Source of the DNA: Muribaculaceae bacterium
GTDB lineage: Bacteria; Bacteroidota; Bacteroidia; Bacteroidales; Muribaculaceae
Direction of reading: 5' to 3'
Assembly (NCBI GenBank): GCA_016287065.1
Contig: JAEEVB010000179.1
Coordinates: 1 to 5,151, forward strand
DNA length: 5,151 nt
Of this stretch, positions 1 through 5,151 are shown one piece after another. A model generated the notes under the pieces. It searched no databases and had not been told where the DNA came from. It saw only the letters and a program-made list of their open reading frames with translations. Position 1 is the first letter of the stretch. Every line of letters starts with the position of its first letter. The position numbers were made by a program, and so were the translations under genes.

Positions 1-1
1 G

Positions 2-3000
2 CCCGTTTCGCTGTTCAAACTCATCAAGAAGACTACCGGCGATAACCCCAACAAGGTCATCTCGGCCTACAAGGATAATGTGGCGTTTGTCGACGGACCC
101 ACTATTCAGCAGTTTGCTCCCGAGCGCCCCGATGTGCCCTCGTTCTTCGAGGTCAACGACATTCAGTCGGTCATCTCGCTCAAGGCCGAGACACACAACT
201 TCCCCACCACGGTCGAACCCTTCAATGGTGCTGCAACAGGCACCGGCGGCGAGATTCGCGACCGTCTGGGCGGCGGTCAGGCCAGTCTGCCTCTCGCAGG
301 CACGGCTGTCTATATGACCAGCTACCCGCGCACCATGGCCGAACGCGCCTGGGAACGCTGCACCATGCCTCCGCGCCCCTGGCTCTACCAGACGCCTGAG
401 CAGATTCTCATCAAGGCATCCAACGGTGCCAGCGACTTCGGCAACAAGTATGGCCAACCGCTCATCTGCGGCTCTGTGCTCACCTTCGAGCACCAGCAGG
501 GCAAGCAGCAGTTTGCCTACGACAAGGTCATCATGCTCGCAGGCGGTGTGGGCTTTGCCAACAAGCGCGACGCCATCAAGGGCACTCCGCAAGCTGGTGA
601 AAAAGTAGTAGTGATGGGTGGCGACAACTACCGCATCGGCATGGGCGGCGGCGCTGTGAGCAGCGTCAACACCGGCCAGTATGCAGGCGCCATCGAACTC
701 AACGCTGTGCAGCGTGCCAACCCCGAAATGCAGAAGCGTGTGGCCAATGTCATCCGCGCGCTTGCCGAAAACAAGACCAACCCCATCGTCTCCATCCACG
801 ACCACGGCGCTGGCGGGCACCTCAATGCCTTGAGCGAACTCGTCGAGGAGACCGGTGGAAAAATCAATATGGCAGCCCTGCCCGTGGGCGACCCCACCCT
901 CTCGGCCAAGGAAATCATTGGCAACGAGTCGCAGGAACGCATGGGCATGGTAGTGAACGACAAAGATGTGAAATTCATCGAGAAGATTGCCCAGCGTGAG
1001 CGCGCCCCCTTCTATCTCGTGGGCGAGACCACGGGCGACCACCGCTTCGTCTTTGAGCAGACCGACGGCAAACGCCCCATCGACCTCGCCATGAGCGACA
1101 TGTTCGGCAGTTCGCCCAAAACGGTCATGACCGATGTCACCACGCCTCACCAGTTCAAACCGGTGAAAACCGCTGCTACTAATCTTAACGAATACATCGA
1201 AACTGTGCTCCAGCTCGAGGCGGTGGCTTGCAAGGACTGGCTTACCAACAAGGTCGACCGCTCGGTAACTGGCAAAATCGCACGCCAGCAATGCCAGGGC
1301 GAGATTCAGCTGCCCTTGAGCGATTGCGGTGTGGTGGCACTCGACTATACTGGCACGTCTGGCATCGCCACCTCGCTGGGTCATGCACCTCAGGCAGGTC
1401 TCATCGACCCCGCCAGCGGCTCGGTACTCTCGATTGCCGAGGCCCTCACCAACATCGTGGGTGCCAACCTCAATGGCGGACTCAGCACTGTCTCGCTCAG
1501 CGCCAACTGGATGTGGCCCTGCCGCAACCAGGGCGAGGATGCCGGCCTCTACCGCGCCGTGAAAGCGTGCAGCGACTTTGCCTGCGCTCTGGGCATCAAC
1601 ATCCCCACGGGCAAAGACAGTCTGTCGATGACACAGAAGTACGGCAAGAAAAAGATTCTCGCTCCAGGCACCGTCATCATCTCGGCCGCCGGCGAAGTGG
1701 CCGATGTGAAGAAAACTGTCTCGCCTGTGCTCCAGCAGCGCAAGAGCCAGATTTACTATATCGACTTCACCCAGTCACCGCTCCAACTGGGCGGCAGTGC
1801 ACTGGCACAGTCATTGGGCTTTGTGGGCGACAAGACTCCGCAAGTGCCTAACCCCACCTATTTTGCTACTGCGTTCAATGCCATACAGCAACTCGTCGAC
1901 GACCAGCTGCTGCTCGCCGCTCACGATGTGAGTGCCGGTGGTCTCATCACCACCCTGCTCGAGATGACATTCGCCAATCGCAAGGGCGGACTCAATATGC
2001 TGCTCGACGCCTTCGACGAGAAAGACCTCATCAAGATTCTCTTTGCCGAGAATCCTGCCCTCGTCGTCCAGGTGGCCAATCAGCAATGCGGCAAAGTGGA
2101 ACGCTTCCTCGCCCAGCAGGGCGTGAAGTTCCTCTGCATCGGCCAACCTGTCGACGACCGCACACTCACCCTGAGCCACAACGGCAAGGACCACATGCTC
2201 TTCATCGACCACCTGCGCGACCTGTGGTACAAGTCCAGCTACCTGCTCGACTGCAAACAAAGCACCCCGCGTTTGGCCAAGGCCCGATACGAGAACTACA
2301 AGAAACAGCCCCTGCGCTGGCGCATGCCACAAGGCTTTACCGGCCGTCTGGCCGACTTGGGCCTCAAGGGCTTCACTCACAAGCGCAGCGGTGTCAAGGC
2401 CGCCATCATCCGCGAGAAGGGTGTGAACGGCGACCGCGAAATGGCCTACTCGCTCTATCTCGCTGGCTTCGATGTGAAGGATGTGCACATGACCGACCTC
2501 ATGAGCGGTCGTGAGACGCTCAAAGATGTCTCGATGATTGTGTTCTGCGGTGGTTTCTCTAACAGCGATGTGCTGGGTTCGGCCAAGGGCTGGGCCAGCG
2601 GCTTCGTGTGGAACGACAAGGCAAAACGGGCACTGCAAGACTTCTACAGCCGCCCCGACACCCTGAGTCTGGGCATCTGCAACGGTTGCCAGGTGATGAT
2701 CGAACTCAACCTCATCAATCCCGAGTTCAAGAGCCAGCCCCACATGGACCACAACGACAGCCACAAGTTCGAATCGGGCTTTGTGGGTCTCACCATACCC
2801 GAGAACAACTCGGTCATGTTCCATTCGCTTGCCGGTTCTAAACTGGGCATCTGGGTAGCCCATGGCGAGGGCAAGTTCAACCTGCCCGAAGGTGTCGACA
2901 ACTACAATGTGGTAGCACAGTACAGTTACCACTCCTATCCCGCCAATCCCAATGGTTCGCCTCTGGGCATTGCGGGTATCGCATCGGCCGACGGACGCCA

Positions 3001-3151
3001 TCTGGCCATGATGCCCCATCTCGAGCGCGCCATCTTCCCCTGGCAGTGTGCCTACTACCCCGAAGCACAACGCCTCACCCATGAGGTAACCCCATGGCTC
3101 ACCGCCTTTGTCAACGCCCGCCTCTGGATCGAGCAGAAGAAAGGGAAATAA
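2..3151 (+). CDS. purL: Phosphoribosylformylglycinamidine synthase (FGAM synthase), large single-chain type, 5' end missing
   Basis: Cytosolic enzyme of de novo purine synthesis: FGAR + glutamine + ATP gives FGAM + glutamate + ADP + Pi. The frame is open from base 2, so the GTG at 80 is an internal valine, not the start. 1049 residues are visible; large PurL proteins of this group run to about 1230, so roughly 185 N-terminal residues (PurS-like domain and part of the linker) lie outside. Numbering from base 2, the FGAM synthase domain shows ETHNFPT (His65), GGEIRD near 83-87, GEDAGLY at 511-517 and PTGKDSLSM from 535. The fused glutaminase domain starts near 798, with the nucleophile Cys893 in GICNGCQ (codon 2678-2680) and His1006/Glu1008 in MMPHLER. 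No frameshift is seen. The TAA at 3149-3151 is followed by a second in-frame TAA at 3158-3160. It converges on the leftward rod operon. Identification is essentially certain from motifs and full-length resemblance to Bacteroidales PurL. Confidence 0.98.
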   Translation, partial: PVSLFKLIKKTTGDNPNKVISAYKDNVAFVDGPTIQQFAPERPDVPSFFEVNDIQSVISLKAETHNFPTTVEPFNGAATGTGGEIRDRLGGGQASLPLAGTAVYMTSYPRTMAERAWERCTMPPRPWLYQTPEQILIKASNGASDFGNKYGQPLICGSVLTFEHQQGKQQFAYDKVIMLAGGVGFANKRDAIKGTPQAGEKVVVMGGDNYRIGMGGGAVSSVNTGQYAGAIELNAVQRANPEMQKRVANVIRALAENKTNPIVSIHDHGAGGHLNALSELVEETGGKINMAALPVGDPTLSAKEIIGNESQERMGMVVNDKDVKFIEKIAQRERAPFYLVGETTGDHRFVFEQTDGKRPIDLAMSDMFGSSPKTVMTDVTTPHQFKPVKTAATNLNEYIETVLQLEAVACKDWLTNKVDRSVTGKIARQQCQGEIQLPLSDCGVVALDYTGTSGIATSLGHAPQAGLIDPASGSVLSIAEALTNIVGANLNGGLSTVSLSANWMWPCRNQGEDAGLYRAVKACSDFACALGINIPTGKDSLSMTQKYGKKKILAPGTVIISAAGEVADVKKTVSPVLQQRKSQIYYIDFTQSPLQLGGSALAQSLGFVGDKTPQVPNPTYFATAFNAIQQLVDDQLLLAAHDVSAGGLITTLLEMTFANRKGGLNMLLDAFDEKDLIKILFAENPALVVQVANQQCGKVERFLAQQGVKFLCIGQPVDDRTLTLSHNGKDHMLFIDHLRDLWYKSSYLLDCKQSTPRLAKARYENYKKQPLRWRMPQGFTGRLADLGLKGFTHKRSGVKAAIIREKGVNGDREMAYSLYLAGFDVKDVHMTDLMSGRETLKDVSMIVFCGGFSNSDVLGSAKGWASGFVWNDKAKRALQDFYSRPDTLSLGICNGCQVMIELNLINPEFKSQPHMDHNDSHKFESGFVGLTIPENNSVMFHSLAGSKLGIWVAHGEGKFNLPEGVDNYNVVAQYSYHSYPANPNGSPLGIAGIASADGRHLAMMPHLERAIFPWQCAYYPEAQRLTHEVTPWLTAFVNARLWIEQKKGK

Positions 3152-3167
3152 GGAAAATAAGGAAAAT
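3144..3167. repeat. Short A-rich tandem repeat across the purL stop codon
   Basis: Three imperfect copies of a 9-nt unit GGAAAATAA: GGAAATAA (3144-3151, one A short), GGAAAATAA (3152-3160) and the partial GGAAAAT (3161-3167). The first copy holds the purL stop and the second holds a further in-frame TAA. Read on the minus strand the block is T-rich, so it gives a leftward transcript two U4 runs just after the hairpin at 3173-3204. Replication slippage is a likely origin; this is inference. Confidence 0.6.
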
Positions 3168-3172
3168 CAGAT

Positions 3173-3204
3173 ACTGGAATTATCCCGCATGGGATAATTC
3201 CAGT
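3173..3204. terminator. Rho-independent-like hairpin between convergent purL and the GNAT gene, probably bidirectional
   Basis: A perfect 14-bp inverted repeat: ACTGGAATTATCCC (3173-3186) and GGGATAATTCCAGT (3191-3204), with the 4-nt loop GCAT. It starts 21 bp after the purL stop. Rightward it is followed only by a weak T tract (TTTGTAAT). Leftward it is followed by a U-rich stretch with two U4 runs, the first about six bases beyond the stem, so it looks stronger for the leftward operon. The right arm, loop and part of the left arm are also the last codons and stop of the GNAT gene. The stem is only moderately GC-rich, so termination strength is inferred. Confidence 0.72.
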
Positions 3205-3674
3205 TTGTAATACACGCACTCGGTGTCGCGGTAGAACTCAGTTGCGCCCCAACGCTTCCAGTAGCGATGAGTCTTGAGGCGGTGCAAAACTGGGATAAAA
3301 ATGAAGTCGTAGCGGGCCTGCAATTCGGGCATGATGGCCATGAGCATGTCGTAGTTGAGACGAGTGCCGCGATAAGGCTCTGCTACAATAAACGAGAACA
3401 CGGCCGTATATCGGCGGCTGTTGAGGCTGGCAAGCAGTTCAGGTGCATCCACGAGAATCTGTGATGTCTCTTCCTCGATGCGGTAGTCGCTCATGTTCAG
3501 CAATCCTATCACTGTCCCTCGGTCATCCACAGCTTTCACGCTCAAGGGCCAGTTGAAGTGCAGATGGTGCACCCACTCCTCCACCTCGGCACGGTCAAAG
3601 CCATATTGCTTCACCATCCATTCGATGGTAAGCGGCGCATCGTCAGCGGTCATTCTATGCAATGTGTACGACAT
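3180..3674 (-). CDS. GNAT-like N-acyltransferase, function unknown
   Basis: A 164-residue soluble protein with no signal peptide or membrane segment, of normal length for one GNAT domain (transfer of an acyl group from acyl-CoA to an amine). An N-terminal strand and helix (YTLHRMTADDAPLTIEWM) lead to the core strand VFSFIVAEPYRGTRLN (92-107), which sits where motif A lies. The C-terminal part HRYWKRWGATEFYRD (136-150) resembles motif B, where GNAT proteins usually read YxxxGF. The CoA-phosphate loop (R/Q)xxGx(G/A) is degenerate: R102-G-T-R105-L-N107, with Arg and Asn in the glycine positions. The ATG at 3674 overlaps the upstream DUF2156 gene by 20 bp. A second ATG at 3651-3653 lies just past that gene's stop, but using it would drop the first beta strand, so I prefer 3674. 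No Shine-Dalgarno is visible; expression probably depends on coupling to the upstream gene. Substrate unknown; the fold assignment is fairly secure, activity is not. Confidence 0.82.
   Translation of the reverse strand: MSYTLHRMTADDAPLTIEWMVKQYGFDRAEVEEWVHHLHFNWPLSVKAVDDRGTVIGLLNMSDYRIEEETSQILVDAPELLASLNSRRYTAVFSFIVAEPYRGTRLNYDMLMAIMPELQARYDFIFIPVLHRLKTHRYWKRWGATEFYRDTECVYYKLELSHAG
3651..3674 (-). promoter_or_regulatory. Stop/start overlap giving probable translational coupling of the DUF2156 and GNAT genes
   Basis: The GNAT ATG (3672-3674) lies 20 bp inside the end of the DUF2156 gene, whose TAG is at 3655-3657. A second in-frame ATG (3651-3653) sits one base past that stop (TAG-A-ATG), a typical reinitiation layout. 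Upstream of the first ATG the sequence is TTATTGTTGAGTTACA, with no Shine-Dalgarno. Coupling is inferred from this geometry. Confidence 0.55.
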
Positions 3675-4539
3675 TGTAACTCAACAATAATTCAGGGTGA
3701 TACGATAGTTTTGCCTTGCGCAGACCGGGCAGTCCCATGTCTTCTTCACGATTCAGGTAGAGGTATTGTTCAGGCAAATGCTGCGCAAACTGCTGGTTGA
3801 TGATCGTGAAGGCGCCTTCAACATGGCGGTCGGCCTTCTCAGCACAGATGTCGAAGGTGTCGGTTGTGACAGCAGAGCCATAGGTGAAAGCCACCATGCG
3901 GCCGTCAACAAAGATGCTGCCTCCCAGCATGCCCAGCGCCTCCCAATGCGCAAACACAGTCTCCATCACGCGTTGCTCGGCTTCCATGGTCGCATTGGCA
4001 TCTCTCTCCTCCAGCCATATATTTCTAAGGTGGCGACACTCATCAAAGAGTTCTGGAGCGAGTGGGCGATATTCAAAGTCGGGGTACTCGGCACGAAAAT
4101 GGTTGATGTGGTTGCGCTTGGCATTGAGCCCCCCACCCCGCAGCGTGGCAAGGGTTTCGCGACGGTAAATGTAGTCGTACTGGTTGCGAACAGGTTCTGT
4201 CTCAATCGTGAATCTTGAATGATGCGCTGCCTGGAGAGCCTCCACCTGCGAGTCTTCAAGGCCTCTGATCGTCAAATCTCCTTGACTGTCTTCACGCAAA
4301 GCCTCGATCAGCTCCAATGGCAAGTCTCGGGCCGTGCACACCATGTATTCATGCTTGCCTTTGAATGAGTAGCGCAGCACCACGGCATCTTCAAGCACAC
4401 ACACCTCGGTCTGGAACCAGAACTGCCACCCCAGGAGATTGGCGAAGTTATAGTTGCAGTTACGGCGCCCGGCATGGAGCGACACCGCCTGCACCGCCTC
4501 GCGGTCTGAAATGGTCAATGTGTGAAATGAGAGTTTCAT
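3655..4539 (-). CDS. DUF2156 protein (phosphatidylglycerol lysyltransferase C-terminal-like domain), function unknown
   Basis: A 294-residue protein with no membrane segments. Family hallmarks are RRNCNYNFANLLGW (25-38), the basic KRNHINHFR (141-149) and NREEDMGLPGLRKAKLSYHP (263-282). This is the DUF2156 / LPG_synthase_C family, which has a tandem GNAT-like fold. In MprF the related domain moves lysine or alanine from aminoacyl-tRNA to phosphatidylglycerol, but this protein lacks the MprF membrane flippase part, and stand-alone Bacteroidota members have no function that I know to be established. I chose the ATG at 4537-4539 because MKLSFHTLTISDRE matches the usual start of the family. An in-frame ATG at 4594-4596 would add 19 unlike residues (many Arg/Gln) and overlap rodA by 32 bp. 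The gap to the rodA stop is 25 bp without a promoter or Shine-Dalgarno, so it is probably cotranscribed with rodA. It ends with TAG at 3655-3657, inside the GNAT gene start. Confidence 0.88.
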   Translation of the reverse strand: MKLSFHTLTISDREAVQAVSLHAGRRNCNYNFANLLGWQFWFQTEVCVLEDAVVLRYSFKGKHEYMVCTARDLPLELIEALREDSQGDLTIRGLEDSQVEALQAAHHSRFTIETEPVRNQYDYIYRRETLATLRGGGLNAKRNHINHFRAEYPDFEYRPLAPELFDECRHLRNIWLEERDANATMEAEQRVMETVFAHWEALGMLGGSIFVDGRMVAFTYGSAVTTDTFDICAEKADRHVEGAFTIINQQFAQHLPEQYLYLNREEDMGLPGLRKAKLSYHPELLLSYNVVHIA

Positions 4540-4564
4540 AGAGATGCCGGTATTGCGAACTACT

Positions 4565-5151
4565 TTACCACGAGCCTGAGTCCTTGCGGGCTGCATCGAT
4601 GCGTAGCAGGATGAACAGCAGGAAGGTGAATCCCCACAACGAAGAACCGCCGTAACTGAAGAATGGTAGCGGGATGCCTATCACAGGACACAGTCCGAGC
4701 ACCATTCCTATATTAATGCACACATGGAAGATGAATATCGATGCCACACAGTAGGCATAGACACGCCCAAATGCCGTGTGTTGTCGCTCAGCAATGGTAA
4801 TGATGCGCAATATGAGCGCCAGGAACAGGAGCAGCACGCTGGCCGAGCCCCAGAAACCCTCTTCCTCGCCTATTGTGCAATAAATGAAGTCGGTGTGCTG
4901 TTCGGGCACATACTTGAGTTTGGTCTGGGTGCCGTTCAAAAAGCCCTTGCCCCACAGACCGCCCGAACCTATGGCAATCTTACTCTGGTTCACATTATAG
5001 CCAGCACCGCGCAGGTCCTGCTCAATGCCCAGCGTCACTTTAATACGCATCTGCTGATGCGGCTGCAGTTTGCTGAATGCAAAGTTCACTGTGAAAAGGA
5101 AGACGATCGATGCCACAGCAAATATCACCGTGATGAGCACCTTCTTCAAGT
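4565..5151 (-). CDS. rodA: RodA, SEDS-family peptidoglycan glycosyltransferase, C-terminal half (5' end outside window)
   Basis: Inner-membrane polymerase that joins lipid II into glycan strands during cell elongation, working with the transpeptidase PBP2 in the Rod complex. About 194 codons are visible. The frame stays open to the right edge and the TTG at 5147-5149 is an internal leucine, so the true start is beyond the window; RodA usually has 370 or more residues. Numbering from that codon: a transmembrane segment (about 4-24), the large periplasmic loop with IGSGGLWGKGFLNGTQ (60-75) and PEQHTDFIY, whose Asp87 (codon 4889-4891) matches the catalytic Asp262 of E. coli RodA, then membrane segments near 101-119 and 127-152, and the SEDS signature PVIGIPLPFFSYGGSSLWGF (155-174) leading into the last helix. 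FtsW is the alternative, but HGTQ/NGTQ plus PEQHTDFI is the RodA form. It ends in TAA 25 bp before the DUF2156 gene; mreB/C/D and PBP2 genes would be expected upstream. Confidence 0.95.
   Translation of the reverse strand, partial: LKKVLITVIFAVASIVFLFTVNFAFSKLQPHQQMRIKVTLGIEQDLRGAGYNVNQSKIAIGSGGLWGKGFLNGTQTKLKYVPEQHTDFIYCTIGEEEGFWGSASVLLLFLALILRIITIAERQHTAFGRVYAYCVASIFIFHVCINIGMVLGLCPVIGIPLPFFSYGGSSLWGFTFLLFILLRIDAARKDSGSW

Noticed and set aside
78..317. ATG at 78 and GTG at 80 as possible gene starts
   Set aside because: The purL frame is already open and conserved from base 2 (for example SLFKLIKKTTGDNPNKV), so GTG 80 is an internal codon; the ATG 78 frame gives a Ser/Arg/Pro-rich shadow.
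1228..1851. Open frame of 207 codons on the plus strand, shifted relative to purL
   Set aside because: The Arg/Gln/His-rich, domain-free translation is that of a frame shadow; the purL frame is intact throughout this stretch.
1811..3082. Open frame of 423 codons on the minus strand inside purL
   Set aside because: It lies wholly antisense to a certain purL, its translation is rich in His/Val/Gly/Glu without recognisable domains, and long antisense frames are expected from the codon bias of GC-rich genes.
3706..3713. TAGTTTTG on the plus strand, matching the Bacteroides -7 promoter element TAnnTTTG
   Set aside because: It lies antisense inside the DUF2156 gene, has no -33 TTTG at the proper 19-21 base distance, and no gene begins downstream on that strand.
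3766..4218. Plus-strand open frame of 150 codons opposite the DUF2156 gene
   Set aside because: It is antisense to a gene with clear family motifs and has no recognisable domain or start signal of its own.
4540..4596. Upstream ATG at 4594-4596 as the start of the DUF2156 gene
   Set aside because: The extra 19 residues do not resemble the start of the family and would overlap rodA by 32 bp; the ATG at 4537-4539 gives the expected N-terminus.

Overview
This window is an ordinary chromosomal segment of a Bacteroidota bacterium, most likely of the order Bacteroidales. The large single-chain PurL has wording typical of that group (ETHNFPT and MPHLER instead of the proteobacterial ETHNHP and MPHPER), the RodA C-terminus is of Bacteroidales type, and no gene start has a recognisable Shine-Dalgarno sequence. 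By eye the coding sequence is fairly GC-rich, which would suit a Muribaculaceae- or Prevotella-like genome, but the family cannot be fixed from this window.

Layout. Positions 2-3151 (+) hold most of purL, encoding phosphoribosylformylglycinamidine synthase. It is cut by the left edge of the window but intact to its stop codon, and its catalytic residues are present. A short convergent junction follows (3152-3204), with a 9-nt A-rich repeat and a perfect 14-bp hairpin with a 4-nt loop. The rest is a leftward (-) gene run: the C-terminal half of rodA (SEDS peptidoglycan polymerase, cut by the right edge), then a 294-aa DUF2156 protein (soluble version of the phosphatidylglycerol lysyltransferase C-terminal domain), then a 164-aa GNAT-like acyltransferase. 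Gaps are small: 25 bp between rodA and the DUF2156 gene, and a 20-bp overlap between the DUF2156 and GNAT genes. This suggests one transcript running from the cell-elongation (rod) genes outside the window.

How the parts relate. PurL catalyses a step of de novo purine synthesis and is probably just a convergent neighbour. RodA polymerises lipid II glycan strands during elongation. The two acyltransferase-fold proteins behind it have no established function; their coupling to each other and to rodA makes an envelope-related role possible but unproven. The hairpin at the junction lies partly inside the last codons of the GNAT gene and probably ends transcription, mainly of the leftward operon. 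I found no mobile element, CRISPR array, RNA gene, riboswitch or convincing promoter, no gene-free stretch over 300 bases, and no clear sign of an undescribed system. The DUF2156-GNAT pair is the least understood part.
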